From Gallionellales bacterium GWA2_60_18 (lineage in GTDB: Bacteria > Pseudomonadota > Gammaproteobacteria > Burkholderiales > Gallionellaceae): 64,000 nt of DNA. The notes under the pieces are model-generated. The model did no database searches. It was not told where the DNA came from and saw nothing but the letters and a program-made list of their open reading frames with translations. Below, piece by piece: positions 47,556-56,570 of this stretch. Location of the stretch: NCBI GenBank assembly GCA_001801105.1, contig MGWS01000006.1, positions 80,053 to 144,052 on the forward strand. Reading direction: 5' to 3'. Each line of letters opens with the position of its first letter. The stretch's first letter is position 1. The position numbers were made by a program, and so were the translations under genes.

Positions 47556-47966
47556 TCAATCCTTCCATTGTCTCTTCAGAACCTCCGGCACACTCACCGG
47601 CTTGAAACTGTCAGCCGCCACGCACACCAGATGCACCTCTCCCTCGGTCAGCAACTCGCCGCCGCGCAGCACGCTTTGCAACAGCGTGACGCGGCTACGC
47701 CCCACCTCCTTGGTCTGCGCCGTCACATCCAGCATGTCGTCGAGCAGCGCGGGCTTGAGATAACTCAGCTCCAGCCTGTGCACCACGAACATCACCCCCA
47801 GTTCGTTCATCAACCCGGCGTTGCTGTAACCGAACGTGCGCAACCACTCGGTGCGCGCCCGCTCGAAAAAGTTCACATAGCTGGCGTGATACACCACGCC
47901 GCCGGCATCGGTGTCCTGAAAATACACCCGCACTGGCAAGGAAAAAATCTGCTCGTTCTTTTTCAT
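47556..47966 (-). CDS. ybgC: Tol-Pal associated acyl-CoA thioesterase YbgC
   Basis: A 136-residue hot-dog thioesterase. The catalytic signature VYFQDTDAGGVVYHASYVNF holds the active aspartate, and FFERARTEWLR completes the 4-HBT pattern. The start is MKKNEQIF; the following PIN gene upstream ends only one base before it. YbgC hydrolyses short or medium acyl-CoA and is linked to phospholipid and Tol-Pal function. Confidence 0.95.
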   Translation of the reverse strand: MKKNEQIFSLPVRVYFQDTDAGGVVYHASYVNFFERARTEWLRTFGYSNAGLMNELGVMFVVHRLELSYLKPALLDDMLDVTAQTKEVGRSRVTLLQSVLRGGELLTEGEVHLVCVAADSFKPVSVPEVLKRQWKD

Positions 47967-47967
47967 T

Positions 47968-48378
47968 TCATGTCGAAGGATAAGCCGACAGTTTTTCCCA
48001 ACAGGCTCGCGGTGAGAAGATGGGCAGGTTTTCCGCTTCGCCCAGCCCCAGCAACTCTGCATCGCCCGTAACAAAACAATCCACTTTTCCTGCCAGCGCG
48101 CAGGCGATGATCCATGGGTCTTCGCGATCTTTTATCGGCAGTTTTGGGGCGACAGGCTGGGCGGGAACAATTTCAAGCAGGCGCAACTCCGCTTCCACTT
48201 TCGCCAACAACTCCTTACCCGCCCTGAATTTGCGTTGCATGATGTCCAGCACTTCGGCGATCACCGGCTCTCCGATGACCACTTCATGTTCCATCAGCAG
48301 TCGTTCGTATAGCTCTGCGCACAACCCTCGCGTGGCCAATGCGCTGACCAGCACATTGGTATCGAGGAATACCCTCAC
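47968..48378 (-). CDS. PIN-domain toxin
   Basis: A 136-residue PIN ribonuclease of the COG1569 type. The acidic active site is seen in VFLDTNVLVSALATRG, a glutamate in PVIAEVLDIM, KDREDPWIIACALAG and VTGDAELLGLG. Its ATG overlaps the antitoxin's stop codon by four bases. It is wedged between ruvB and ybgC, genes usually adjacent in this lineage, so it is an insertion into a core operon. Confidence 0.9.
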   Translation of the reverse strand: MRVFLDTNVLVSALATRGLCAELYERLLMEHEVVIGEPVIAEVLDIMQRKFRAGKELLAKVEAELRLLEIVPAQPVAPKLPIKDREDPWIIACALAGKVDCFVTGDAELLGLGEAENLPIFSPRACWEKLSAYPST

Positions 48379-48593
48379 GAAATCGCCTTGAATACATCTT
48401 CGTCGGTGAGCAAGCCGTTTTGCTCGGCTAGCGGCATCACTTCCTCACGCACCGCGCGGAAACGTGCCAAAGCCAACTGTCGGCGCAGCGCTTCACGCAC
48501 AATGTCGCCCTTGGGACGATGTGTGCTCGCCGCATATTGTTTGAGTTCACGCTCCAGCGTGTCATCAATGCGTATCGTCAAAGTTGCGCTCAT
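48375..48593 (-). CDS. Ribbon-helix-helix antitoxin
   Basis: A 72-residue RHH protein (MSATLTIRIDDTLERELKQY, then THRPKGDIVREALRRQL): one beta strand and two helices for DNA binding. The tail (ALARFRAVREEVMPLAEQNG) should bind the PIN toxin. GGAGGCATGT holds the ribosome site. A perfect palindrome 18 bases upstream of the start is a likely autoregulatory operator. The longer reading to 48650 would place the operator inside the gene and is not favoured. Confidence 0.9.
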   Translation of the reverse strand: MSATLTIRIDDTLERELKQYAASTHRPKGDIVREALRRQLALARFRAVREEVMPLAEQNGLLTDEDVFKAIS

Positions 48594-48610
48594 ACATGCC
48601 TCCAGTCTTG

Positions 48611-48633
48611 GGTGTGTTGCATTGTAACACACC
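48611..48633. promoter_or_regulatory. Candidate operator of the RHH/PIN pair
   Basis: GGTGTGTT-GCATTGT-AACACACC has perfect 8-base arms around a 7-base centre. RHH antitoxins repress their own operons by binding such inverted repeats, and this one lies just ahead of the antitoxin start. Confidence 0.6.
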
Positions 48634-48659
48634 GCTTGCACATGCCACATGTAGCGATG

Positions 48660-49721
48660 CTACTGACTCTCATCCCACAGTTCCTTGTTGCCGCCGCCGC
48701 GCGGCTGCGGCAGACCGAAGTGCTGATAAGCGTTCGCCGTCGCCATGCGGCCGCGCGGCGTGCGTTGCAGATAGCCCTGCTGGATGAGGTAGGGCTCCAA
48801 CACGTCCTCGATGGTGTCGCGCTCTTCTCCGATGGCGGCAGCGAGGTTGTCCACGCCGACCGGCCCGCCCATGAATTTCTCGATGACGGTGAGCAGGAGT
48901 TTCCGGTCCATCACATCCAGACCGCGTGTATCCACGTCCAGCATGGTCAGCGCGGCATCGGCCACTTCGCGCGTGGCATTGCCCTCGGCACGCACATCGG
49001 CGAAGTCGCGCACACGGCGTAGCAGACGGTTGGCGATACGCGGCGTGCCGCGCGAACGCCTGGCGATCTCCAGCGCGCCGTCGGGCGAGATGGGCAGTTC
49101 CAGCAAGCCGGATGAGCGGGTGACGATACGCTGCAACTCTTCCGGCGAATAAAACTCCAGACGCGCGACGATACCGAAGCGGTCGCGCAACGGATTGGTG
49201 AGCATGCCCGCGCGCGTGGTCGCGCCGACCAGCGTGAACGGCGGCAGGTCGATCTTCACCGAACGCGCGCCCGGCCCCTCGCCGATCATGATGTCGATCT
49301 GGTAATCCTCCAGCGCGGGATACAGGATTTCTTCGACGATGGGCGAGAGGCGATGGATCTCGTCGATGAATAGCACATCGTGCGGCTCAAGATTGGTCAG
49401 CAACGCCGCAAGGTCGCCCGCGCGTTCCAGCACCGGGCCTGAGGTATGACGCAGGTTGACCCCCATCTCGCGTGCGATGATCTGCGCCAGCGTGGTCTTG
49501 CCCAGCCCCGGCGGGCCAAACAACAGCACGTGGTCGAGCGGCTCTTTGCGCATCTTCGCGGCCTGGATGAATATTTCCAGTTGCCCGCGTATCTTCTCCT
49601 GCCCGACATATTCATCGAGCTGCTTCGGGCGCAATGCGCGTTCCAGCGCCTCCTCCTGCGTCGAGGCAGGGCTGGGCGAGATGATGCGCGGTTCGGCGGA
49701 AAGGTCGTCGTTGTGGATCAT
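48660..49721 (-). CDS. ruvB: Holliday junction branch migration helicase RuvB
   Basis: A 353-residue AAA+ motor that drives branch migration with Ruv[21 protein letters not shown], Walker [17 protein letters not shown], Walker [11 protein letters not shown], sensor 1 LVGATTRAG and the arginine finger LRDRFG are all present. The C-terminal winged helix is intact ([20 protein letters not shown]). It overlaps ruvA by four bases. Confidence 0.98.
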   Translation of the reverse strand: MIHNDDLSAEPRIISPSPASTQEEALERALRPKQLDEYVGQEKIRGQLEIFIQAAKMRKEPLDHVLLFGPPGLGKTTLAQIIAREMGVNLRHTSGPVLERAGDLAALLTNLEPHDVLFIDEIHRLSPIVEEILYPALEDYQIDIMIGEGPGARSVKIDLPPFTLVGATTRAGMLTNPLRDRFGIVARLEFYSPEELQRIVTRSSGLLELPISPDGALEIARRSRGTPRIANRLLRRVRDFADVRAEGNATREVADAALTMLDVDTRGLDVMDRKLLLTVIEKFMGGPVGVDNLAAAIGEERDTIEDVLEPYLIQQGYLQRTPRGRMATANAYQHFGLPQPRGGGNKELWDESQ

Positions 49722-50299
49722 GCTTTGGATAATAACTTAAGCGCTTGGCGGATACCGCCCGAAACGTCCGCATCCTTGGGCAATTGCTTCGCCGCCCAGT
49801 CCGCTTCCTTCGCGTTGTAGCCCAATGCCAGCAATGCGTTCACGATATCGTTGCCGAAAGATTCAATAGCCGCACCCTGTGCCGCACCGACGCCGGTCGC
49901 CACGAACTTGCCCTGCAATTCCAGCAACAGACGCTCGGCGGTTTTCTTGCCCACGCCGGGGATTTTTGTAAGCCGTGAAGCGTCCTTGTTCGCCACGGCA
50001 TGCGCCAGGTCGCCCAGACTCAGGCCGGACAATACCGACAGCGCCAGCTTCGGCCCCACCCCGCTGATCTTCAGCAACTGGCGGAAGGCGACGCGCTCCT
50101 CCTGCGTCAGGAAACCGAACAGCAGATGCGCATCCTCGCGCACGATGAGCTGCGTGTGCAGCACAACTTTTTCGTGCAACACTGGCAGGTTGTAGAAGGT
50201 GCTCATCGGCACGTCCACCTCGTAGCCCACGCCCTGCACATCCAGCAGTATCTGCGGCGGGTTCTTTTCCAGCAATGTTCCTGCGAGTCTTCCGATCAT
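49718..50299 (-). CDS. ruvA: Holliday junction DNA helicase subunit RuvA
   Basis: A 193-residue tetrameric junction-binding protein. Domain I has [20 protein letters not shown], domain II the helix-hairpin-helix motifs [16 protein letters not shown] and [19 protein letters not shown], and domain III (residues 150-193) the RuvB-binding part ([15 protein letters not shown]). It precedes ruvB; a UbiA-family gene separates it from ruvC. Confidence 0.98.
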   Translation of the reverse strand: MIGRLAGTLLEKNPPQILLDVQGVGYEVDVPMSTFYNLPVLHEKVVLHTQLIVREDAHLLFGFLTQEERVAFRQLLKISGVGPKLALSVLSGLSLGDLAHAVANKDASRLTKIPGVGKKTAERLLLELQGKFVATGVGAAQGAAIESFGNDIVNALLALGYNAKEADWAAKQLPKDADVSGGIRQALKLLSKA

Positions 50300-50302
50300 T
50301 TT

Positions 50303-51241
50303 CTATCCCAAGATCAAACCGAGCGACAGCATCGCCCCGTGCGCCATCATTGCGGCAATGGTCAGCTTGATCGCGTCGCCCAGTTGCCGCGGTTCGCCCG
50401 CATGACGCAACAGCAGGCGCGCAGCTTTCACGTTCAGCGGCAAAACAAACAGTGCCAGCAAGGCAGGCAACGGCAGCCAGCCCAGCAACACACTGACCAG
50501 CAGCCAGGCATACGCCAGCGCCGCAATCAGCACATAACCCCAGCGCGCATGCCCCACCTCCATGCGCGCCACCCAGTGCAGTTTGCCCGCCGCCGTGTCG
50601 GCGGTGCGGTCGGGGAACTGGTTGATGTAGAGTAGGTTGGTGACCAGCAATGCATAAGACAAGCCCGCGATGAAAGGCACGGCGGCAAAGCCTTTGCGCT
50701 GCACGAAGTCGCAGCCGACAGTGATGGCGAGAAAGCCCGCCGCCACGCACAACTCGCCCCAGCCCCGACTGTTGAGCTTCAACGGCGGTGCGGAATAGGC
50801 CCAGCCGATGAACAATCCCGCGAGACCGACATACAGCAGTTGCGGCGCGGAGCGCGCCATCAGCCACAGCCCGGCGGCGGCCACGCAAGCCATCAATGCA
50901 AAGCCGAAGTTGCGCGTTTGCATCATGGTCATCACGCCGTTCTGGATGAAGCGACTGCCACCGGTGAAAGGAAAGATGCGCTCGACGTTGCGCGCATCGG
51001 TGCCGTTCAAGGCATCGTAGTAGTCGTTGAGGACATTCACCCCGGCATGCGCCAGCAAGGCGAACAACAGGGTGACGAGCGCCAGCGGAACATCGAAGGC
51101 AAACCCGCCATGCCATGCCGTCGCAAGGCCGACGACACCGGCCATCAGGCTCGCCGTGAGGAAGGCCGGACGGGTCGCGGCGAAGTAACGCGCGACCGGG
51201 TTGGCGAAAAGTGCCAGCGTCGGTTCCAGCTGTTGCGTCAT
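50303..51241 (-). CDS. UbiA-family prenyltransferase (MenA-like)
   Basis: A 312-residue polytopic membrane enzyme with about eight helices. UbiA-family Asp-rich motifs are present: [16 protein letters not shown] (first, NDxxD) and [15 protein letters not shown] (second). [20 protein letters not shown] at the N-terminus is MenA-like. The product could be demethylmenaquinone or another prenylated aromatic; no other menaquinone gene is in view. It lies inside the ruv operon: its ATG overlaps the ruvC stop by four bases and its own stop is three bases before ruvA. Confidence 0.85.
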   Translation of the reverse strand: MTQQLEPTLALFANPVARYFAATRPAFLTASLMAGVVGLATAWHGGFAFDVPLALVTLLFALLAHAGVNVLNDYYDALNGTDARNVERIFPFTGGSRFIQNGVMTMMQTRNFGFALMACVAAAGLWLMARSAPQLLYVGLAGLFIGWAYSAPPLKLNSRGWGELCVAAGFLAITVGCDFVQRKGFAAVPFIAGLSYALLVTNLLYINQFPDRTADTAAGKLHWVARMEVGHARWGYVLIAALAYAWLLVSVLLGWLPLPALLALFVLPLNVKAARLLLRHAGEPRQLGDAIKLTIAAMMAHGAMLSLGLILG

Positions 51242-51774
51242 GTCAGCCTGCCTCCCTTCATCCGCAACCCCTTGGTCGCCAGCGCGCCCAGGCCCATGCC
51301 GCCGTGCGCGTGGCAGATCGCACATGCCAGCGCGTCCGCCGCATCCGCACCGGGTGTGCCGGACAGTTTCAGCAACCGCTGCACCATGGCCTGCACCTGC
51401 TCTTTGTCGGCATGGCCGTTGCCCACTACCGCCTGCTTCACCTGTAGCGCGGTGTATTCCGCCACCAGCAGATCGGCCAGCACCGCCGCGCAGATCGCCG
51501 CGCCGCGTGCCTGGCCGAGCAACAAAGTCGATTGCGGGTTGACGTTGACGAACACTTTTTCTACGGCTACCTGTTGGGGGTTATGCTGCGCGATCACCTC
51601 GCCCAGCGAACTCAAAATGACTTTCAACCGTTCCGGCAACTCGCCATCCGGCGTCTTGATGCAGCCGCTGGCGACGTAGCTCAACTGCTGCCCCTGTTTG
51701 TCGATGACACCGAAGCCCGTTATCCGAAGGCCGGGGTCGATACCTAAGATACGCGTGATGGAAGGGCTGTTCAC
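51238..51774 (-). CDS. ruvC: Holliday junction endonuclease RuvC
   Basis: A 178-residue resolvase. The catalytic acidic residues are in [32 protein letters not shown] and [14 protein letters not shown]. The GTG giving [15 protein letters not shown] fits the family's N-terminus and has GGAA upstream; an ATG five codons earlier has no ribosome site. Upstream lies a palindromic repeat and yebC, the usual yebC-ruvC order. Confidence 0.96.
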   Translation of the reverse strand: MNSPSITRILGIDPGLRITGFGVIDKQGQQLSYVASGCIKTPDGELPERLKVILSSLGEVIAQHNPQQVAVEKVFVNVNPQSTLLLGQARGAAICAAVLADLLVAEYTALQVKQAVVGNGHADKEQVQAMVQRLLKLSGTPGADAADALACAICHAHGGMGLGALATKGLRMKGGRLT

Positions 51775-51787
51775 AGCATTCCAGATC

Positions 51788-51889
51788 ATGAAATGTGAAA
51801 CGTGAAATGTGATGCCCACCCGGCGCTACGCGCCACCCTCCCTGCCGGGAGAGTTTGCGTTTCACGTTTCACGTTTCACCTTTCACGAG
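51788..51889. repeat. Palindromic repeat, family F (GTGAAACGTGAAA type)
   Basis: Short tandem units GTGAAACGTGAAATGTGA on the left mirror GCGTTTCACGTTTCACGTTT and TTTCAC on the right. Smaller hairpins sit between them (GGCGCTACGCGCC and CTCCCTGCCGGGAG). It fills the gap between yebC and ruvC and could partly uncouple the two genes. Confidence 0.75.
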
Positions 51890-52615
51890 TTATTCCCCGA
51901 TCACCGCCGTCGTATAGACTTCCTGCACGTCGTCCAGATTCTCCAGCGCATCGAGCAGCTTCTGCATCTTCACCGCGTCGTCGCCGCTGAACTCCACTTC
52001 GTTCTCCGGTTTCATGGTGACTTCGGCGAATTCCGGTTTGTAGCCGGCCGCTTCCAGTGCCTGTTTCACGTTGACGAAATCGTTGGGGGCGGCAATCACT
52101 TCGATGCTGCCATCGTCGTTGGTCGAGATGTCTTCCGCGCCGGCATCCAGCGCGACCTCCATCAGGCCGTTCTCGTCGGTGCCGGGCGCAAAGATCATCT
52201 GGCCGCAGTGCTTGAACAGGAACGACACCGAGCCGTCGGTGCCAAGGTTGCCGCCGTGCTTGGCGAAGGCGTGGCGCACGTCCGCGACGGTGCGCGTCTT
52301 GTTGTCGGTCATGCAGTCCACCATCACCGCCGCGCCGTTGATGCCGTAGCCCTCATAGCGCAGTTCTTCGTAGTTCACCCCTTCGAGCTGGCCGCTGCCG
52401 CGCTTGATGGCGTTCTCCACGGTATCCTTGGGCAGGTTGTTCTCGCGCGCTTTCTCGATTGCCAGGCGCAAGCGCGGGTTCGCGCCCGCATCGCCGCCGC
52501 CCATGCGTGACGCCACGGTGATTTCCTTGATTAACCGCGTGAATACCTTGCCGCGTTTGGCGTCCTGTTTGCCCTTGCGGTGCTGGATGTTCGCCCATTT
52601 GCTGTGTCCTGCCAT
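51890..52615 (-). CDS. yebC: YebC/PmpR-family (TACO1-like) protein
   Basis: A 241-residue member of the YebC family, with [20 protein letters not shown] at the start and [14 protein letters not shown] in the first domain. The three-domain length is normal. Members act as transcription regulators or as ribosome-associated factors that relieve stalling at proline-rich stretches. It is the first gene of the yebC-ruvC run and is divergent from the parA region. Confidence 0.96.
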   Translation of the reverse strand: MAGHSKWANIQHRKGKQDAKRGKVFTRLIKEITVASRMGGGDAGANPRLRLAIEKARENNLPKDTVENAIKRGSGQLEGVNYEELRYEGYGINGAAVMVDCMTDNKTRTVADVRHAFAKHGGNLGTDGSVSFLFKHCGQMIFAPGTDENGLMEVALDAGAEDISTNDDGSIEVIAAPNDFVNVKQALEAAGYKPEFAEVTMKPENEVEFSGDDAVKMQKLLDALENLDDVQEVYTTAVIGE

Positions 52616-52683
52616 ATTGCTCTCCGAAAAAAACGTGGCACGATGGTATCATTTTCGCCTTGTTATCCCAATATGAGCCCGCC

Positions 52684-52798
52684 ATGAGCGCACCGTTGCT
52701 GATCGCCAAGAGCGACCTGTCCGGGCTGGCCAAAGCGGGCGGCGGCAGACGAGCGCAACGTATCGGGATCGTTGCTGGGAAAACGCAGGTAACCTGCA
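52684..52798 (+). pseudogene. Short gene remnant interrupted by a palindromic repeat
   Basis: An ATG in a fair context opens MSAPLLIAKSDLSGLAKAGG, then GGRRAQRIGIVAGKTQ, and the frame then runs into the family B repeat. MSAPLLIAK resembles, from memory, the start of YjgR/HerA-like DUF853 ATPases, and IVAGKTQ might be a decayed P-loop. This is a weak match. It most likely is the leftover front of a gene deleted when the repeat arrived. Confidence 0.3.
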
Positions 52799-52871
52799 GA
52801 TGGGTTGAGCGTAGCGATACCCATCGCTTTTCATTGACAAATTGATGGGTATCGCTACGCTCAACCCATCC
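52799..52871. repeat. Palindromic repeat, family B
   Basis: GATGGGTTGAGCGTAGCGAT and CCCATC, a loop of about 15 bases, then the mirrored arm ending GCTACGCTCAACCCATC. It differs from the copy at 24985 by a few compensated stem changes (GCACAGC versus GCGTAGC), which suggests that the fold, not just the sequence, is kept. Confidence 0.85.
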
Positions 52872-52905
52872 TACGAACCGGAGTCCCCGGAAAGGCAGGC
52901 ATGCA

Positions 52906-53514
52906 ATGAAAACTGTTCTGATCGCAAATCCCAAGGGTGGCAGCGGCAAGAGCACGCTGTCGGTCAACATCGCCGGATATCTGGCCAGCCGCGGCAAGCG
53001 TGTCGCGATGCTCGATCTGGATCGCCAGCAATCCAGCGCGCTATGGCTCGCCACCCGCCCCGCCGATCTGCCCGCCATCCACATGTTGCAATCAGAAAAG
53101 AAACCCGGCTGTGACTGGCTGGTGATCGATTCGCCCGCCGGACTGCACGGCAAGAACCTCGCCCATGCCCTCAAGCTGGCGCACAAGATCGTGGTGCCGG
53201 TCGCGCCTTCGCTGTTTGACCTGCAAGCCAGCCACGATTTCCTGAAATCGCTTGCCGGGGAAAAAGCCGTGCGCAAACATGAATGCGATGTCGGCATCGT
53301 CGGCATGCGCATGGAGATGCGCACCAAGGCGGCCTGGGCGCTGGAACATTTCCTCTCCACGCTCGACCTGCCGATACTGGCCTACCTGCGCGAGACGCAG
53401 GTGTATGTGAACGCGGCGTTCGAGGGCAAATCGCTGTTCGACCTGCCGCCCCACCTCGCCGCACGCGATCTGGAACAATGGGCGTTCCTGCTGGATTGGC
53501 TGGAACGAGACTGA
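52906..53514 (+). CDS. Orphan ParA/MinD-family ATPase
   Basis: A 202-residue deviant Walker ATPase. The P-loop with signature lysine is NPKGGSGKSTLSVNIAGYLA, switch I is LDLDRQQSSALWLA, and switch II is WLVIDSPAGLHGKNLA. It is shorter than chromosomal ParA and has no parB or parS-like repeat next to it, so it is an orphan that may position a protein cargo. GGAAAGG precedes the ATG. It converges with the GGDEF gene with a single base between the two stop codons. Confidence 0.88.
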   Translation: MKTVLIANPKGGSGKSTLSVNIAGYLASRGKRVAMLDLDRQQSSALWLATRPADLPAIHMLQSEKKPGCDWLVIDSPAGLHGKNLAHALKLAHKIVVPVAPSLFDLQASHDFLKSLAGEKAVRKHECDVGIVGMRMEMRTKAAWALEHFLSTLDLPILAYLRETQVYVNAAFEGKSLFDLPPHLAARDLEQWAFLLDWLERD

Positions 53515-53515
53515 G

Positions 53516-54685
53516 CTACGCGGACATATCCGCCACAAACATATAGCGGTTGCGCCCCGCCTGCTTGGCGGCATACATCGCCCGGTCGGCGCGCCTGAGC
53601 AACTCATGGCCTTCCTCGACGCGCTGGTTGCTGAAGGCGATGCCTATGCTGGCACCCACCCGCGCCGCCCAGCCCTCGACCTCGATCGGCCGGTTGATGG
53701 CTTCGATCAGGCGCTCGCTCAAAGCCGCGGCATCGCTCTTCGCGCTGATGCCGGGACAGATCAGCACGAACTCGTCGCCGCCCAGCCTGGCAACCGTATC
53801 GTTGGCGCGCGCGCATTCGGACAGCCGGCCGGCGACGGCGCACAGCACCCTGTCCCCGGCATCATGCCCCATGGCGTCGTTGACCGCCTTGAAGCCGTCG
53901 AGGTCGAGCAGCAGCAGCGCCATGCTGCCCGCCCTGCGCTGCGCCGAGGCGAACTCCCGCTCCAGCGCATTCTCGAATTCCCTGCGGTTGAACAGCCCGG
54001 TCAGCGGGTCGCGCGTGGCCATGCTCTCGAAACGGCGGCTGTTCTGGGTTGCGGCCATGGCTGTCCGCCGCAGGCTGTCCACGATCAGCAAAAAGGTCGC
54101 GAATGCGATCAGCAAACCCGCCACCTGGAACCACAGGAACATATTGGCGCGGGAATTCTCCAGCCTGGTGGTGAGCTGGTTCATGAGTTCGAGCAGCCGC
54201 CGGTCATCCTCCTGCATCAGCGCCATCGCCCGCGCGATGGTGCCGGAAGGGATAGCCACCCCAACGGTAACGAGCGGCACGATATCGTCGCGCATCGGCT
54301 GCCAGACTTGCGTCGCCCGGCTTATCAGGATGACGGCCTGTGCGTCGCTGATCCTGCGCAACCGGACGGGCTCGCCATTGCCGCCCTCGACCGTGCCGCC
54401 CTGCTCGAGGGCTGACAGCGTCTGGTCGAACAGGCGAATGGCATCGCGAAACTCGCGTTCCAGCGAGATCCTGTTTTCGGCGGATGATTGATATTGCAGT
54501 TGCAGCAGCGTCTTGGCGATGCGCTGCGTCAGCATGCGCTGGCGACCGGCCAGATTAATGCTGGCGGCATCCTCGGCGAACTGGTCGGCCATGTGGTAGT
54601 TGAATACCAGCAGCGCAAACGCAATGACTATGAATGCGCCGATCTCGCCGAGCAACCTCTTGATGTCGCGATTGCCTGCCTTCAT
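53516..54685 (-). CDS. Membrane diguanylate cyclase with PilJ-type sensor
   Basis: A 389-residue inner-membrane protein: helix 1 (EIGAFIVIAFALLVFNYHM), a periplasmic four-helix domain of the PilJ/NarX kind (SINLAGRQRMLTQRIAKTLL), helix 2 (FLWFQVAGLLIAFATFLLIV), then a GGDEF domain with RDPLTGLFNRREFE, the active site VARLGGDEFVLICPG, and RRADRAMYAAKQAGRNRY. No inhibitory RxxD is evident five residues before GGDEF. It should synthesise c-di-GMP, opposing the HD-GYP protein elsewhere in the window. Confidence 0.92.
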   Translation of the reverse strand: MKAGNRDIKRLLGEIGAFIVIAFALLVFNYHMADQFAEDAASINLAGRQRMLTQRIAKTLLQLQYQSSAENRISLEREFRDAIRLFDQTLSALEQGGTVEGGNGEPVRLRRISDAQAVILISRATQVWQPMRDDIVPLVTVGVAIPSGTIARAMALMQEDDRRLLELMNQLTTRLENSRANMFLWFQVAGLLIAFATFLLIVDSLRRTAMAATQNSRRFESMATRDPLTGLFNRREFENALEREFASAQRRAGSMALLLLDLDGFKAVNDAMGHDAGDRVLCAVAGRLSECARANDTVARLGGDEFVLICPGISAKSDAAALSERLIEAINRPIEVEGWAARVGASIGIAFSNQRVEEGHELLRRADRAMYAAKQAGRNRYMFVADMSA

Positions 54686-54730
54686 GGCATCTCAACCCTT
54701 GGGGTTATGGATGGATGCAGTCTACTATCT

Positions 54731-55822
54731 TCAGACGTTGAACAGGAAGTTCATCACGTCGCCGTCCTGCACGACGTAGTCCTTGCCTTCGACGCGCATC
54801 TTGCCTTTTTCCTTCGCGCCCGCCTCGCCGCCGCAGGCGATGAAGTCGGCATAGGAAATGGTCTGCGCGCGGATAAAGCCTTTTTCGAAATCGGTGTGGA
54901 TGACGCCCGCCGCTTGCGGCGCGGTATCGCCCTTGTGGATGGTCCATGCGCGCACTTCCTTCACCCCGGCAGTGAAGTAGGTTTGCAGGCCGAGCAGGTC
55001 GTAACCGGTGCGGATCAGGCGGTTCAGGCCGGGTTCATCCAGACCGAGGTCGGCAAGGAACTCCTGCTTGTCGGCATCGTCGAGGTCGGCCAGCTCGGCC
55101 TCGATCTTGGCGCACAAGGCCACGACGGGCGCGCCCTCTTTTGCCGCATGTTCGCGCAGATGGTCGAGGTGCGGGTTGTTCTTGAAACCGTCCTCCAGCA
55201 CGTTGCCGACATACATCGCGGGCTTGATGGTGAGCAGGCACAACGGCTTGATCAGATGCTTGTCATCGTCGCTCAGGGCGAACGTGCGCGCGGGCTTGCC
55301 TTCGTTCAGGTGTGGCAGCAGTTTCTCCAGCACGGCCACCAGTTTCTGCGCATCCTTGTCGCCGGACTTGGCTTTCTTGCCGTCGCGCTGGATAGTGCGT
55401 TCCACCACGGCGAGGTCGGCCAGCGCCAGCTCGGTGAGGATGACCTCGATATCAGAGATGGGATCGACCTTGCCCGCCACATGCACCACGTTCTCGTCAT
55501 CGAAACAGCGCACCACGTTGACGATCGCATCGGTCTCGCGGATGTTGGCGAGGAACTGGTTGCCCAGGCCTTCGCCTTTGGAGGCACCCGCCACCAGTCC
55601 TGCGATATCGACGAACTCGACGATGGCCGGCTGCATGCGCTGCGGCTTGACGATCTTGGCCAGCTCGGCCATGCGCGGATCGGGCACTTCGACGATGCCG
55701 ACGTTGGGCTCGATGGTGCAGAACGGATAGTTCTCCGCCGCGATGCCCGCCTTGGTCAGCGCGTTGAACAGGGTAGATTTGCCCACATTGGGCAGGCCGA
55801 CGATACCGCATTTAAGACTCAT
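54731..55822 (-). CDS. ychF: Redox-regulated ATPase YchF (Obg family)
   Basis: A 363-residue P-loop protein. G1 is [19 protein letters not shown]3 is [19 protein letters not shown], and the C-terminal TGS-type domain reads [20 protein letters not shown]. It binds ATP rather than GTP because the G4 motif is altered, and it associates with ribosomes. It is the last of the rplY-pth-ychF run, behind a palindromic repeat. Confidence 0.97.
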   Translation of the reverse strand: MSLKCGIVGLPNVGKSTLFNALTKAGIAAENYPFCTIEPNVGIVEVPDPRMAELAKIVKPQRMQPAIVEFVDIAGLVAGASKGEGLGNQFLANIRETDAIVNVVRCFDDENVVHVAGKVDPISDIEVILTELALADLAVVERTIQRDGKKAKSGDKDAQKLVAVLEKLLPHLNEGKPARTFALSDDDKHLIKPLCLLTIKPAMYVGNVLEDGFKNNPHLDHLREHAAKEGAPVVALCAKIEAELADLDDADKQEFLADLGLDEPGLNRLIRTGYDLLGLQTYFTAGVKEVRAWTIHKGDTAPQAAGVIHTDFEKGFIRAQTISYADFIACGGEAGAKEKGKMRVEGKDYVVQDGDVMNFLFNV

Positions 55823-55849
55823 GGTTGATTCCCCAGATTCAAAACCTAT

Positions 55850-55980
55850 TTGCCACAGAGATCACAGAGCACACAGAGAAGTGCATTAAGCAGGGATGGG
55901 CAGCTTTTTGCCCAACTCGCAAAACCTCCAACAGCTTGCGAGTTACGGACATCTCTGTGAACTCTGCGTTCTCTGTGGCC
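55850..55980. repeat. Palindromic repeat, family G (CACAGAG type)
   Basis: GCCACAGAGATCACAGAGCA and CACAGAGAA on the left face CTCTGTGAACTCTGCGTTCT and CTGTGGC on the right, with a nested stem (GCAGCTTTTTGC, AACTCGCAAAACC / AGCTTGCGAGTT) in between. It occupies the pth-ychF gap. Copies of this general motif are widespread in bacterial intergenic DNA. Confidence 0.75.
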
Positions 55981-55990
55981 AGAATTGCTT

Positions 55991-56566
55991 TTATGTACTA
56001 TGCAGCTTCAGCATCGCCGCTTCTATTTTTCCCTCAATGACCAGATGCGCGATGTTCTGCGCCTTTTGCATGGCCTCGTCTATCAACTCACGCTCTTCGC
56101 GGCGCGGGTCGTTCAGCACGTAGTTGACCACTTCGGCACGCTCGCCGGGATGGCCGATGCCGATACGCAGCCGCCAGAATTCCTTGCTGCCAAGCTGGGC
56201 GATGATGTCCTTCAGGCCGTTGTGCCCGCCATGCCCGCCGCCCAGCTTGAGCTTGATACTGCCCGGCGGCAGATCGAGCTCGTCATGCACCACCAGTATC
56301 TCGGCCGGCGTGATCTTGTAGAACTGCGCCAGCGCGGCAACGGCGCGCCCGCTCTCATTCATGAAGGTGGACGGCTTGAGCAGGAACACTTCCTGCCCGT
56401 GCAGCCGTTCGCGCGCCATCAGGCCATGGAATTTCCCTTCGACCCTGAAGCATGCGCCTTGCGAACGCGCGAGTTCGTCCACCCACCAGAATCCGGCATT
56501 GTGCCGGGTGGATTCGTATTTCTGTCCGGGATTGCCCAGACCGGCGATCAAACGTATCGAGGACAT
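55991..56566 (-). CDS. pth: Peptidyl-tRNA hydrolase
   Basis: A 191-residue enzyme that recycles peptidyl-tRNA. The catalytic histidine and its surroundings are in IAGLGNPGQKYESTRHNAGF, and further motifs are KPSTFMNESGRAVAAL, VVHDELDLPPG and GGGHGGHNGLKDI. The ATG giving MSSIRLIAG was chosen. It follows rplY after a terminator, the conserved rplY-pth-ychF order. Confidence 0.97.
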   Translation of the reverse strand: MSSIRLIAGLGNPGQKYESTRHNAGFWWVDELARSQGACFRVEGKFHGLMARERLHGQEVFLLKPSTFMNESGRAVAALAQFYKITPAEILVVHDELDLPPGSIKLKLGGGHGGHNGLKDIIAQLGSKEFWRLRIGIGHPGERAEVVNYVLNDPRREERELIDEAMQKAQNIAHLVIEGKIEAAMLKLHST

Positions 56567-56570
56567 GTTC

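Noticed and set aside
54488..55828. A 446-codon plus-strand frame opposite ychF
   Set aside because: Antisense shadow of ychF and the start of the GGDEF gene, with no ribosome site or recognisable domain.
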